Positions 34,782 to 44,050 of a stretch of 64,000 nt of DNA are shown here, piece by piece. Origin of the DNA: Phyllobacterium trifolii (GTDB lineage: Bacteria > Pseudomonadota > Alphaproteobacteria > Rhizobiales > Rhizobiaceae). The notes under the pieces are model-generated. The model ran no database searches. It was not told where the DNA came from and saw only the letters and a program-made list of their open reading frames with translations. The stretch is taken from contig NZ_JACHXN010000004.1 of assembly GCF_014192095.1 (NCBI RefSeq), positions 310,001 through 374,000 on the forward strand. Direction: 5' to 3'. A program made the position numbers and the translations under genes. How positions within the stretch are numbered: position 1 is the stretch's first letter; each line of letters starts with the position of its first letter.

Positions 34782-34807
34782 AAAGAGCAACTGGTTGTTT
34801 GCTCTTT
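34782..34807. terminator. Inverted repeat after the DUF3445 gene, possible terminator
   Basis: A 9 bp stem AAAGAGCAA/TTGCTCTTT with an 8-base loop, 39 bases downstream of the DUF3445 stop codon. It lacks a good T-run, so it is a weak terminator or an operator ahead of homospermidine synthase. Confidence 0.35.
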
Positions 34808-34894
34808 GTCACGTCTATGCTCTATGGTTTCTTTGAAGCCGCTTTCTGACGGCTGTACTCATTGATGGAGATCAAAATTAGGAGCAACAAAAAA

Positions 34895-36340
34895 ATGGCG
34901 AAGGCTCAATGGCCTGTACATGGAGAAATTACCGGTCCGATCGTGATGATTGGTTTCGGGTCCATCGGACGGGGTACCCTGCCCCTCATCGAACGCCACT
35001 TCAAATACGATAAATCCCGCCTGATCGTTGTCGATCCCAGCGATGCCAACAAGAAACTGCTCGACGAGCGCGGCATCCGCTTCATCCAGGAAGCAGTCAC
35101 AAAAGAAAATTACAAGACGCTGCTCAAGCCGCTTCTCACCGAAGGCGGCGGACAAGGCTTCTGCGTCAATCTTTCCGTCGATACCTCATCGGTCGATATT
35201 CTGCGCCTGTGCCGCAAAGTCGGCGCGCTCTATATCGATACGGTCATCGAGCCTTGGCCGGGCTTCTATTATGCCAACGACCTCGACAACGCCGACCGAA
35301 CCAATTACGCCCTGCGCCAGACACTGCTTGCCGAGAAGAAGAAGCATCCAGGCGGTCCAACCGCGGTTTCGTGCTGCGGCGCCAATCCGGGCATGGTCTC
35401 GTGGTTCGTCAAGCAGGCTGTGCTTAACCTTGCCAGAGACCTGAACGTCGACCACAAGGAGCCCGCCCGCACGGATCGCGAGAACTGGGCCCGCCTGATG
35501 GACAAGGTCGGCGTCAAGGGCATCCATATTGCCGAGCGCGATACGCAGCGCGCCGGCGAGCCGAAGCCTTTTGGCGCCTTCTGGAACACGTGGTCTGTCG
35601 AAGGTTTCATTTCCGAAGGCCTGCAACCGGCCGAACTCGGCTGGGGTACCCACGAAAAGTGGATGCCGAAAAATGCCCGCAAGCAGAAGAAGGGCAACAA
35701 GGCCGCGATCTTTCTCGAACAGCCCGGCGCCGATACCCGCATCCGTACCTGGTGCCCGACAGAAGGCGCACAATTTGGCCTGCTTGTCACGCACAATGAG
35801 GCGATCTCGATCGCGGATTTCTTTACGGTGTTGGACAAGAAGGGCAAGGCCGCCTACCGGCCCACATGCCACTACGCCTACCACCCTGCCAATGTCGCGA
35901 CCCTGTCGCTCGACGAAATGTTCGGGGCAGCCGGTCAGCCGCAGGCGATCCAGCACGTACTCGACGAATCCGAGATCGTCGACGGCGCGGATGAACTCGG
36001 CGTGCTGCTCTATGGCCACGACAAGAATGCCTATTGGTATGGTTCGCAGCTGACGATCGAGGAAGCCCGCAAGCTGGCTCCCTATCAGAATGCTACAGGT
36101 CTGCAGGTCTCGTCTGCGGTCATGGCAGGCATGGTCTGGGCGCTGGAAAATCCCGATGCGGGTATTGTCGAAACCGACGAGATGGATTTCCGCCGCTGCC
36201 TTGAAGTCCAGACACCCTATCTTGGTCCGCTCAAGGGTCACTACACAGACTGGACTCCCCTGGAGAACCGGCCGGGCCTGTTCAAGGAAAATCTCGATCT
36301 TGAGGACCCCTGGCAGTTCCGCAACATCCTGGTGCGGTAA
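34895..36340 (+). CDS. hss: Homospermidine synthase
   Basis: 481 residues from ATG 34895 (AGGAG site; two in-frame starts lie 10-11 codons upstream). N-terminal Rossmann motif GPIVMIGFGSIGRGTLPLIERHF is followed by the saccharopine-dehydrogenase-like domain with YIDTVIEPWPGFYY and SCCGANPGMVSW, features of bacterial HSS. It condenses two putrescines to sym-homospermidine with NAD, the common alphaproteobacterial polyamine. The substrate could come from the decarboxylase at the window start. A strong terminator follows. Confidence 0.93.
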   Translation: MAKAQWPVHGEITGPIVMIGFGSIGRGTLPLIERHFKYDKSRLIVVDPSDANKKLLDERGIRFIQEAVTKENYKTLLKPLLTEGGGQGFCVNLSVDTSSVDILRLCRKVGALYIDTVIEPWPGFYYANDLDNADRTNYALRQTLLAEKKKHPGGPTAVSCCGANPGMVSWFVKQAVLNLARDLNVDHKEPARTDRENWARLMDKVGVKGIHIAERDTQRAGEPKPFGAFWNTWSVEGFISEGLQPAELGWGTHEKWMPKNARKQKKGNKAAIFLEQPGADTRIRTWCPTEGAQFGLLVTHNEAISIADFFTVLDKKGKAAYRPTCHYAYHPANVATLSLDEMFGAAGQPQAIQHVLDESEIVDGADELGVLLYGHDKNAYWYGSQLTIEEARKLAPYQNATGLQVSSAVMAGMVWALENPDAGIVETDEMDFRRCLEVQTPYLGPLKGHYTDWTPLENRPGLFKENLDLEDPWQFRNILVR

Positions 36341-36357
36341 TATCGGAATTTAATTAG

Positions 36358-36392
36358 AACGGCAGCCTCTCTTGGCTGCCGTTGTTTATTTT
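36358..36392. terminator. Terminator between hss and the convergent GNAT gene
   Basis: A perfect 10 bp stem AACGGCAGCC/GGCTGCCGTT with a 6-base loop, followed on the plus strand by GTTTATTTT. It ends hss transcription and may act in both directions. Confidence 0.85.
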
Positions 36393-36850
36393 AACCATTT
36401 CACCATCGGTTGAGCGCTCATCCCGGCCCATAATTCCGGATCTCCACTATCCTCATATCCGTGCGCCAGATAAAATCGATGAGCTGTTTGAGTGCTCGAC
36501 AGGAAGCTCTTTTTGTTTCCTTGCGCACACACGTAGTTCTCGAGATATTGCATCAACTCCAGACTGACACTCTCAAACCGGGCATCTGGTGAAACATAGT
36601 TCAGCAGAATTTCCCCCTTGGCAGATGCAGATCCTACTCCGATAATTTCGCCGCCGCGTTCGGCGACAAGCACTTTCTGGTCGGCCGATTCAATCCACGC
36701 GCGAACATTTTCGACCGTTTTGTTGGCGAGCCACTGATCGAGTGTCGCCTGATCGCCTTCGTGATCGGCGATACATAGCTCCAAGATCGACCGTCGCAGC
36801 ACTATACATGCCCGTTCCGTATCAGACACTGTTGCAACCCGCACAAGCAT
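36386..36850 (-). CDS. GNAT family N-acetyltransferase
   Basis: 154 residues from ATG 36850 (AGAGGGAAG site; a non-AGGA-preceded ATG lies 8 codons upstream). The fold is readable as VRVATVSDTERACIVLRRSI, then VLVAERGGEIIGVGSASAKGEILLNYVSPDARFESVSLELMQYLENYV for the acetyl-CoA region and LSSTQTAHRFYLAHGYEDSG for the C-terminal strand. The acetyl-CoA loop is atypical (FESVSLEL instead of Q/RxxGxG/A). The substrate is unknown. Confidence 0.75.
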   Translation of the reverse strand: MLVRVATVSDTERACIVLRRSILELCIADHEGDQATLDQWLANKTVENVRAWIESADQKVLVAERGGEIIGVGSASAKGEILLNYVSPDARFESVSLELMQYLENYVCAQGNKKSFLSSTQTAHRFYLAHGYEDSGDPELWAGMSAQPMVKWLK

Positions 36851-37016
36851 AGACTTCCCTCTAGATTCCCACATCTACCCGCGCACCAGGTATTCCAACA
36901 GACATTAGCCGGTAGAGCAAACACCCTGTACTTCGAATTTACAATTAAACTTAGGTCTTGTTTTTGCTTGATTTTCACGGCATTTAAAGAGCGAGATCCA
37001 CTGGGAGATTGTCTGG

Positions 37017-37406
37017 ATGAAACGCTTTTCGGTTGCCACCGGCACAGCAACACTGGCCCTGATCCTTTCCGGCTGTATGAGCGGCGGTGTTCAGGAGGGT
37101 GGTCCTGCGCAGACGACTCGTCCAACTGACGCCGTGCAGGGTCAATGGTTCGACACGTCGGGAGTTGCTTTCTCCAATTTCAATAACGGGGCGTTCGAAA
37201 CGCGCGCCAACGATACCAAGGAAAAGCTGGCCGAGGGCAATTATCGTTTCGCCTCTGCAAATCTGATCGAGATCAACCTCCGTTCGCTCGCCCGTGGCAC
37301 CCAGTCCAAGGTCAATTGTGCCCTTGTCAACGCCGCTCAGCTCAATTGCACCTCGTCATCGGGTCAGCAATTCTCGCTGACGCGCCGCTCCCCGCAAGTG
37401 GGTTAA
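37017..37406 (+). CDS. omp10: Outer-membrane lipoprotein, Brucella Omp10-like
   Basis: 129 residues beginning with a lipoprotein signal peptide and lipobox (LILSGC, Cys20). The mature part has the beta-rich pattern of Brucella Omp10: GQWFDTSGVAFSNFNNGAFETRANDTKEKLAEGNYRF, then SLARGTQSKVNCALVNAAQLNCTSSSGQQFSLTRR. Two Cys residues could form a disulfide. In Brucella this lipoprotein is surface-associated and antigenic. It is monocistronic, about 145 bases before the 5'-nucleotidase gene. The family assignment is from recalled sequence similarity. Confidence 0.78.
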   Translation: MKRFSVATGTATLALILSGCMSGGVQEGGPAQTTRPTDAVQGQWFDTSGVAFSNFNNGAFETRANDTKEKLAEGNYRFASANLIEINLRSLARGTQSKVNCALVNAAQLNCTSSSGQQFSLTRRSPQVG

Positions 37407-37549
37407 TCCAGGCAGTCGCACTCTCCTTTTTCGCCACCCTCAGGCTTGACTCGGACGGCGGCATTCCCGTGAAGTGATGAAACCATTGCCTTGTCACAAT
37501 GGCGCCAAGTAGCCATGACAGCATCACGCTCAAAACGACGGAGCTCTCC

Positions 37550-39430
37550 ATGCCAAGAATAATAGCCACCATTCTGCTAGCGACCTCAACCCTTGGCATG
37601 ACAGCGGGCGCGGCGATGGCCGATTACACGCTGAATATCCTGCATATCAACGACCAGCATTCGCGCATCGAGCCGATCAACAAATATGATTCCACCTGCT
37701 CGGCCGAGGAAGAGAGCAAGAACGAGTGTTTCGGCGGCATTGCCCGGGTCAAGGCCAAGATCGATGAGCGTCGCGCCGCTCTGTCCAAGGATGGCGGCAA
37801 TGTCATCGTGCTTGATGCAGGCGACGAGTTCCAGGGCTCGCTGTTCTATACGACCTACAAGGGCGATGACACGGCCGAGTTCATGAACGGCATCGGCTTC
37901 GATGTCATGGCGCTCGGCAATCACGAGTTCGACGATACGCCGGTCACGTTGGCCAAGTTCCTCGACAAGGTGAAATTCCCGGTCATTTCCAGCAACACGG
38001 AAGCTGCGGCGGATTCGCCTATCGCCGGCAAGTACAAGCCCTATATCGTCAAGGAAATCGGCGGCCAGAAGATCGGCATCATCTCGGCTCTGACCACCGA
38101 TACGGCGGAAATCTCCAGCCCCGGCCCGAGCGTCAAATTTGCCGATGAGATCGAAACCTTGAGAAAACAAGCGGAGGCGCTGAAGGCCGAAGGGGTCAAC
38201 AAGATCATCGCGCTCAACCACGACGGCTATCTGAAGGACAAGGAGATCGCGGCCAAAGTCGATGGCATCGATGTGATTGTCGGCGGCCACAGCCATACGC
38301 TTCTGTCCAACACCGATCCGGAAGCGCTTGGCCCCTACCCGACACTGGTCAAAAATCCTTCCGGCCGCGATGTACCCATCGTCCAGGCGAAGTCCTACTC
38401 GAAATATCTCGGCGAGCTCAAAGTGACCTTTGACGATGATGGCAATGTGACGAAGAGCGAGGGCGCGCCGATCCTGCTCGATTCCTCCGTCACACCCGAC
38501 CCGGCCTTCGTTGCCCGCGTCAAGGAACTTGCCAAGCCCCTCGAAGAACTGAAGTCTCGCAAAGTAGGCGAATCCACCGGCGTGCTCGAAGCGGCGCGTG
38601 AGGTTTGCCGCTTCAAGGAATGCAGCATGGGCGATGCTGTCGCCGATGCCATGCTGGACCGCGTCAAGGGACAAGGCGTCACCATCGCCATCATCAATGG
38701 CGGCGGCTTGCGCGCTTCGATCGATGCAGGCGACGTCACGATGGGCGAAGTGCTGACGGTACTGCCGTTCCAGAACACACTCGCGACGTTTCAGTTGCGA
38801 GGCTCCGATGTCGTCGCAGCTCTGGAAAACGGCGTGAGCCAGATCGATCAGGGCGCCGGGCGCTTCCCGCAGGTTGCAGGGTTGAAATATGCCTTCGACG
38901 TCTCGAAACCGGTGGGCAGCCGCATATCCGATGTTCGGGTGATGCAGGGTGAAAGCTGGCGGCCGATCGATGTCGAGGCCACCTATGGCGTGGTCTCCAA
39001 CAATTACATGCGCGCTGGCGGCGACGGCTACAAGATTTTCTCGACGAACGCCGTCAACGCTTACGACTACGGTCCGGGTCTCGAACTCGTCCTTGCCGAT
39101 TATCTGGGCAAGCATACACCGTACAAGCCCTACACCGACGGCCGTATTACAGTTCTGGCACACGGCGCTTCGGCTGAAGCCAAATCTTCGGAACCCGCAA
39201 CAGCTCCGAAGACTCCGGAAGCCGCCAAGCCTGCTGAAACAGCGGCTGCCGCTTCAGCAGCCAACCACCATCCTGATTCCTATACGATCAAGCGCGGGGA
39301 CAATTTCTGGGACATTGCCGAAGAGATCTACGGCAAAGGTAGCGAATGGAAGAAGCTCGCCGAAGCCAATCCGGACATGAAGGCAATGAAGCTGCCGATC
39401 GGCGCCCAAATGAAAGTACCAGCGATCTAG
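37550..39430 (+). CDS. 5'-nucleotidase/UshA-like metallophosphoesterase with C-terminal LysM domain
   Basis: 626 residues from ATG 37550 (GGAGCT site; a longer frame starts at 37499). Signal peptide (residues 1-24), then a calcineurin-like phosphoesterase with Asp35 and His37 in ILHINDQHSR, GNHEFDD and GGHSHT, then the 5_nucleotid_C domain (AIINGGGLRASIDAGDVTMGEVLTVLPFQNTL). After an Ala/Pro-rich linker (about 550-575) a LysM domain ends the protein (YTIKRGDNFWDIAEEIYGKGSEWKKLAEANP). It probably hydrolyses periplasmic nucleotides or UDP-sugars while held to peptidoglycan. Confidence 0.9.
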   Translation: MPRIIATILLATSTLGMTAGAAMADYTLNILHINDQHSRIEPINKYDSTCSAEEESKNECFGGIARVKAKIDERRAALSKDGGNVIVLDAGDEFQGSLFYTTYKGDDTAEFMNGIGFDVMALGNHEFDDTPVTLAKFLDKVKFPVISSNTEAAADSPIAGKYKPYIVKEIGGQKIGIISALTTDTAEISSPGPSVKFADEIETLRKQAEALKAEGVNKIIALNHDGYLKDKEIAAKVDGIDVIVGGHSHTLLSNTDPEALGPYPTLVKNPSGRDVPIVQAKSYSKYLGELKVTFDDDGNVTKSEGAPILLDSSVTPDPAFVARVKELAKPLEELKSRKVGESTGVLEAAREVCRFKECSMGDAVADAMLDRVKGQGVTIAIINGGGLRASIDAGDVTMGEVLTVLPFQNTLATFQLRGSDVVAALENGVSQIDQGAGRFPQVAGLKYAFDVSKPVGSRISDVRVMQGESWRPIDVEATYGVVSNNYMRAGGDGYKIFSTNAVNAYDYGPGLELVLADYLGKHTPYKPYTDGRITVLAHGASAEAKSSEPATAPKTPEAAKPAETAAAASAANHHPDSYTIKRGDNFWDIAEEIYGKGSEWKKLAEANPDMKAMKLPIGAQMKVPAI

Positions 39431-39462
39431 AGCCAGTAGTTCGCACAGCCATACCGCCTATC

Positions 39463-39512
39463 TCCCCCCTTGTGGGGGGCGAAGGCGGGCGAGACCCGTG
39501 GCTCGCCCCCTC
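39463..39512. repeat. G/C-tract hairpin cluster between the 5'-nucleotidase and NCS1 genes
   Basis: CCCCCTTGTGGGGGG at about 39466-39480 is the same half-unit as in the 29492 element. It is followed by the hairpin GGGCGAG-N8-CTCGCCC at 39487-39508. The location between convergent genes suggests a terminator role. Confidence 0.55.
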
Positions 39513-39521
39513 ACCCTTCGC

Positions 39522-40997
39522 TCAGGCGTTGGCCACGACCGGCACCGCGCCAAGCACCTTGCGCATCAGCCCATAGTGCACGGCACCACCCGCCACAGCA
39601 CCGAGCAGCCAGCCCCAATCGCCGCCATTGGGAATCATGCCGGTCGCACCAAGCACCGAAAGCCCGATCGAGAATACACTGGAGATCGCCAGAGCGATCA
39701 GCGCCCTGCTGTTCCAGCCGCCGTCGAAATAGAGCGACCCTTCCGGAGACATGGTATAGAGGTCCTCGAGCACGACCTGCTGCCGCTTCACCAGGTAATA
39801 ATCGGCAATCATGATGCCAAAGATCGGACCGAGCACCGCGCCGAAAATGCTGACGAAAATGGTGATCGCGTGGGGACTGGATACGAAGAGCCAGGGGCAG
39901 ACCAGCACCGAAAGGATCGAGGTAATCAATCCCCCGAGACGAAAGTTGATCTTCTCGGGAAAGAGATTGGCGATATCGTAGGCAGGTGAGACAAAATTGG
40001 CGACGATATTGATGCCCATTGTTGCGACGATAAAGGTAATCGAGCCAAGAATGACAACCCACGGATTGTTGATGCGCTCGACAATCGCCACTGGATCGAG
40101 GATCGCTTCGCCGAAGACCTGCACCGTTCCTGCAGTGACAATCACGACGATGATGGCGAACACGATGAAGTTTACCGGAAGTCCAAGGAAATTGCCGACC
40201 TTCATGGCCCTTTCGTCCCGCGAGAACCGGGAAAAGTCACCGAAGTTAAGCAGCAGAGCCGCAAAATATGCCACGATCAGCATCGACGCATTCGCCATGT
40301 GGGTGAGCGATGAGCCCTCGGCTGGTGGAGCAAGCTGCAGCGAAAGACTGGAAAACCCGGTTTGTGAAAGGATCCAGAGTGCGAGCGCGAACATCACAAC
40401 ATAGACGACAGGTCCGCAGAAATCGATAAACTTGCGGATTGACTCCATACCTCGCAGAAATATCAGAAGCTGGAATATCCACATGAACAGGAAGCTGAGC
40501 CAACCGAGTGTTGATAGGCCGAATATGTCGTTGTGCGTATAATCCGCAGCCGCGGGGTAAAGCGTTATCGCCAATGCCTGGACCGCCTTGGAGGCAAAAT
40601 AGGTCTGCACGCCGTACCAGACGATTCCGACTATCCCGCGCAAGACGGCAGCAAGATTTGCACCCATGACGCCAAAGGACATGCGCGCTGCAACCGGGAA
40701 CGGGATACCGTATTTCAGCGATGGCCGTCCTATGAGGTTCATAAGGAAATAAACTGCGGTAATGCCGACGATCATCGAAATGAGTACCTCCCAGCCGGTC
40801 AATCCGAGGAAGAACAGGCTGGCGGCAAACGTGTAACCACCAACGGAATGGACGTCCGACATCCACATCGCGAAGAGGCTGAAGGCGCCCCAAGTGCGCC
40901 CTTCCGGTGCTGTCGGCGCCAGATCCTGGCTGTAGAGCTGCGGGTGAGCGCCTGTGATGACGAGGGTGGGGGGTGTCGCATGCGGATTGCTGGCCAT
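39522..40997 (-). CDS. NCS1 family nucleobase:cation symporter
   Basis: 491 residues, about 12 hydrophobic segments. The NCS1 pattern is visible in segments 1-3 (GAFSLFAMWMSDVHSVGGYTFAASLFFLGLTGWEVLISMIVG), with FPVAARMSFGVMGANLAAVLRGIVGIVWYGVQTYFAS and the central ALLLNFGDFSRFSRDERA. Family members import allantoin, hydantoin, uracil, cytosine or thiamine precursors with Na+ or H+. No pathway genes are adjacent, so the substrate is open. Convergent with the 5'-nucleotidase, which suggests a nucleotide/nucleobase salvage theme. Confidence 0.88.
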   Translation of the reverse strand: MASNPHATPPTLVITGAHPQLYSQDLAPTAPEGRTWGAFSLFAMWMSDVHSVGGYTFAASLFFLGLTGWEVLISMIVGITAVYFLMNLIGRPSLKYGIPFPVAARMSFGVMGANLAAVLRGIVGIVWYGVQTYFASKAVQALAITLYPAAADYTHNDIFGLSTLGWLSFLFMWIFQLLIFLRGMESIRKFIDFCGPVVYVVMFALALWILSQTGFSSLSLQLAPPAEGSSLTHMANASMLIVAYFAALLLNFGDFSRFSRDERAMKVGNFLGLPVNFIVFAIIVVIVTAGTVQVFGEAILDPVAIVERINNPWVVILGSITFIVATMGINIVANFVSPAYDIANLFPEKINFRLGGLITSILSVLVCPWLFVSSPHAITIFVSIFGAVLGPIFGIMIADYYLVKRQQVVLEDLYTMSPEGSLYFDGGWNSRALIALAISSVFSIGLSVLGATGMIPNGGDWGWLLGAVAGGAVHYGLMRKVLGAVPVVANA

Positions 40998-41209
40998 GGA
41001 AATCGCTTCCTTCGTCTGATGAACAAGAACGAATAATTCAACGCAAGTTCCGTGCCAGTTGAAAGCGCTGTCGGTGAGCCGGCAAAGAAGTCAAAAGTGC
41101 TGTCCTTGTGCCTGCGAAATCAGCATATTGCTGTTTTGGTGACTTATTCTTGAAAAAGACTACTCGACATGTGGCCTTTCGCACTCTTGCAATCAGCCTC
41201 GTCCTGATT
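40998..41209. other. Intergenic region upstream of the NCS1 gene
   Basis: 212 bases with no gene, followed by a 145 bp element (41210-41354), together a 388-base gap before hemH. It should contain the divergent NCS1 and hemH promoters. No clear promoter, RNA structure or operator was found by eye. Confidence 0.35.
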
Positions 41210-41354
41210 AGGTTCTGTTGAGATTCGAGGTCAGGGCGCGCCGAAAATGATGATTTTCGAGAACCGGAGCGGAGTGAACTTTTGGGTTCATGAGCACCGG
41301 ATCGTAGAAAAGCGCCATTTGCAGGCCGTCATGGCACGAATATCAACAGAACCT
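41210..41354. repeat. 145 bp MITE-like element upstream of hemH
   Basis: Terminal inverted repeats of 18 bp with one mismatch (AGGTTCTGTTGAGATTCG at 41210-41227 against its complement at 41337-41354). The interior has partly palindromic GATGATTTTCG and CCGGAGCGGAGTGAAC blocks. No open frame or target duplication is visible. It ends 23-32 bases before the hemH start, so it supplies part of its 5' region. Likely a non-autonomous IS derivative. Confidence 0.75.
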
Positions 41355-41385
41355 GGGTTCCACGCCCAGAAGTGGAGTGTTGCAC

Positions 41386-42435
41386 ATGGCAATTTCGGGA
41401 GGTGATCTGTCGGCGGTGGAAAAGCCGGAAGACCATCCGCGCATCGAAACATCGAAGATCGGCGTTCTCCTTGTCAATCTCGGCACGCCGGATGGCACCG
41501 ACAAGACGTCGATGCGGCGCTATCTGAAGGAATTTCTTTCGGACAAGCGCGTCATCGAGTGGCCTCGCGCCATCTGGCTGCCGGTGCTCTATGGCATTGT
41601 GCTCAACACCCGCCCGAAGAAATCCGGCGCACTCTATGACAAGATCTGGAACCGCGAGCGCAATGAATCCCCCTTGCGCACCTACACCCGCTCGCAGGGT
41701 GAAAAGCTCGGCGTCGCGCTTGCCTCGCAGTCTGAGATCGTCGTCGATTGGGGGATGCGCTATGGCCAGCCTTCGATCGAACAGGCGCTGGAGCGGTTGG
41801 ACAAGCAGGGCTGCAAGCGCATCCTGATGTTTCCGCTTTACCCGCAATATTCGGCAACGACGACAGCGACGGTCAATGACAAGTTTTTCGAAGCGCTCAT
41901 CAAGATGCGCTTCATGCCCGCAACGCGCACTGTCCCCTCCTATCAAGACGAAGCCGTCTATATCGATGCCCTCGCGACCTCCATCGAAAAGCACTACGCG
42001 ACGCTTGATTTCGAACCGGAAGTGCTGATCGCCTCCTATCACGGCATACCGCAAAGCTATTTCAAGCGCGGCGATCCCTACCCCTGCCATTGCTGGAAGA
42101 CGACGCGGCTATTGCGCGAACGGCTCGGCTGGAGCGAGGACAAGCTGATCACCTGTTTCCAGTCGCGTTTCGGCCCGGAAGAATGGATGCAGCCCTACGC
42201 GGACAAGACATTGGAGAAACTCGCCAGGGAAGGCGTCAAATCCGTTGCCGTCTTCAACCCGGGTTTCGTTTCGGATTGTCTTGAAACGCTCGAGGAAATC
42301 GCGGTCGCAGGCGCCGAAATCTTCCATCACAATGGCGGCGTCAACTTCACCCATATCCCCTGCCTCAACGACAGTGAGGAAGGCATGAAGGTCATCGAGA
42401 CGCTTGTCCGCCGCGAACTGCAAGGCTGGGTCTAA
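41386..42435 (+). CDS. hemH: Ferrochelatase
   Basis: 349 residues from ATG 41386 (GTGGAGTG site; a GTG three codons upstream is the alternative). It inserts ferrous iron into protoporphyrin IX, the last step of haem synthesis. Family signatures are clear: GVLLVNLGTPD, FPLYPQYSATTTA, the metal-site histidine in IASYHGIPQSY, and the C-terminal GVKSVAVFNPGFVSDCLETLEEI. A CHCWKT segment is present. It is preceded directly by a MITE-like element and appears monocistronic. Confidence 0.95.
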   Translation: MAISGGDLSAVEKPEDHPRIETSKIGVLLVNLGTPDGTDKTSMRRYLKEFLSDKRVIEWPRAIWLPVLYGIVLNTRPKKSGALYDKIWNRERNESPLRTYTRSQGEKLGVALASQSEIVVDWGMRYGQPSIEQALERLDKQGCKRILMFPLYPQYSATTTATVNDKFFEALIKMRFMPATRTVPSYQDEAVYIDALATSIEKHYATLDFEPEVLIASYHGIPQSYFKRGDPYPCHCWKTTRLLRERLGWSEDKLITCFQSRFGPEEWMQPYADKTLEKLAREGVKSVAVFNPGFVSDCLETLEEIAVAGAEIFHHNGGVNFTHIPCLNDSEEGMKVIETLVRRELQGWV

Positions 42436-42553
42436 CCTCCAAAACATTGGTTCCGCAAACCCTCGCGAGAATCAGAACTATCGTCTATCGTGCACGCGCC
42501 GGCGAGTTGTGATTATTGAAGCTGCCCATAAGGTCAGCCAGGGGAGGCCATAG

Positions 42554-43546
42554 ATGAGCGGTTTTGACTTCACGATACCAGTACTTGTCGTTCTTGTGCT
42601 TGTGGTTCTGTTTGCGGGCGTCAAGACAGTGCCGCAAGGCTACAACTATACGATCGAGCGCTTCGGCAAATACACGCGCACCCTTGCTCCCGGCCTCAAT
42701 CTCATCGTGCCGTTCTTCGATCGCATCGGCGCCAAGCTGAACATGATGGAGCAGGTGCTGAACGTTCCGACCCAGGAAGTCATCACCAAGGACAACGCGA
42801 ACATCGCCGTCGATGGCATCGCCTTTTACCAGATCCTCAATGCGCCGCAGGCGGCCTATCAGGTCAGCGGGCTGCAAAATGCCATTCTGAACCTGACCAT
42901 GACCAATATCCGTACCGTCATGGGCTCCATGGTTCTCGACGAACTCCTGTCGAACCGCGATACGATCAATGATCGCCTGTTGCGCGTCGTGGACGAGGCC
43001 GCGCATTCCTGGGGCATCAAGATGACCCGCGTCGAGATCAAGGATATCAATCCGCCGCAGGACCTCCTCGACTCGATGGGCCGCCAGATGAAAGCGGAGC
43101 GCGACAAACGCGCCGTCGTTCTGGAAGCCGAGGGCACAAGGGCAGCGCAGATCCTGCGCGCCGAAGGTCTCAAGCAGGCTCAGATCCTCGAAGCCGAGGG
43201 CAGGCGCGAGGCGGCATTCCGCGAAGCCGAAGGCCGCGAGCGTCTGGCCGAGGCCGAAGCCAAGGCGACGGAATTCGTTTCTGCGGCAATCAGCGGCGGC
43301 AATGTGCAGGCGCTCAACTATTTCGTGGCACAGAAATACACCGAGGCATTTGGCAAGTTCGCGACCAGCCCCAACCAGAAGGTCATCCTGATGCCGATGG
43401 AGGCGTCCGCTCTCATCGGCTCGCTCGGCGGTATCGGCGCGATTGCCCGTGAGGTGTTTGGCGACAACGCTGCGACAAACCCCACCACCCCGTCGACACC
43501 ACCCGCACGCGGCCGCAGCGTTCCGGGCACTGGGTCAAATTCATGA
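42554..43546 (+). CDS. SPFH/band 7 (stomatin/QmcA-like) membrane protein
   Basis: 330 residues. One N-terminal membrane segment ([23 protein letters not shown]), the SPFH domain ([29 protein letters not shown] to about residue 190), then a long helical region ([32 protein letters not shown]) typical of oligomeric stomatin scaffolds, and a C-terminal Pro-rich tail. It forms membrane microdomain rings and acts with NfeD, whose gene follows by 23 bases. Confidence 0.92.
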   Translation: MSGFDFTIPVLVVLVLVVLFAGVKTVPQGYNYTIERFGKYTRTLAPGLNLIVPFFDRIGAKLNMMEQVLNVPTQEVITKDNANIAVDGIAFYQILNAPQAAYQVSGLQNAILNLTMTNIRTVMGSMVLDELLSNRDTINDRLLRVVDEAAHSWGIKMTRVEIKDINPPQDLLDSMGRQMKAERDKRAVVLEAEGTRAAQILRAEGLKQAQILEAEGRREAAFREAEGRERLAEAEAKATEFVSAAISGGNVQALNYFVAQKYTEAFGKFATSPNQKVILMPMEASALIGSLGGIGAIAREVFGDNAATNPTTPSTPPARGRSVPGTGSNS

Positions 43547-43569
43547 TCCTGGCGAGAGGAGGCGCTTAG

Positions 43570-44028
43570 ATGCTGGAACGCCTGTTTTCCGAGCTTGGAC
43601 CCTGGAACTGGGTGGTCCTCGGGCTGGTCCTGATGATCCTTGAAGTAGCAGCGCCGGGGATATTCTTCCTGTGGTTCGGTATCGCCGCGCTCATCGTTGG
43701 CGGGATCGCCATCCTGTTTGGCGATACCGCATGGATGCACTGGCAAATTCAGGTCATCCTGTTCCTGATCCTCTCCGTCATAGCCGTTTTCATCGGCCGC
43801 AGGCTGATCGGCGCAACCGATGTGGAATCGGACGAACCGCTGCTCAACCGGCGCGGCGAACAGCTGATCGGCCAGGTGGTGACACTGGAAGAGGCGACGG
43901 TCAACGGCCGTGGCCGGGCCCGCGTCGGCGATAGTCTGTGGCGCGTGACGGGACCCGACCTCGCAGCGGGAACGCGCGTGCGCATCACCGGCATCGATCG
44001 TGGAACGCTCGTGGTGGAGGCGGCCTGA
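43570..44028 (+). CDS. NfeD family membrane protein
   Basis: 152 residues: two or three N-terminal membrane segments (WVVLGLVLMILEVAAPGIFFLWFGIAALIVGGIAILFGD and QIQVILFLILSVIAVFIGRRL), then the NfeD OB-fold domain (LIGQVVTLEEATVNGRGRARVGDSLWRVTGPDLAAGTRVRITGIDRGTLVVEAA). This short form lacks the ClpP-like protease domain of long NfeD. It partners the stomatin encoded just upstream. Convergent with kdsD, with a 22-base gap. Confidence 0.93.
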   Translation: MLERLFSELGPWNWVVLGLVLMILEVAAPGIFFLWFGIAALIVGGIAILFGDTAWMHWQIQVILFLILSVIAVFIGRRLIGATDVESDEPLLNRRGEQLIGQVVTLEEATVNGRGRARVGDSLWRVTGPDLAAGTRVRITGIDRGTLVVEAA

Positions 44029-44050
44029 ATGGCCACGGCTCCGTTGATAC

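Noticed and set aside
37586-39163. 525-residue minus-strand open frame opposite the 5'-nucleotidase gene
   Set aside because: It mirrors a clear plus-strand gene with intact domains; GC-rich codon usage creates long antisense frames. No ribosome site or recognisable domain.
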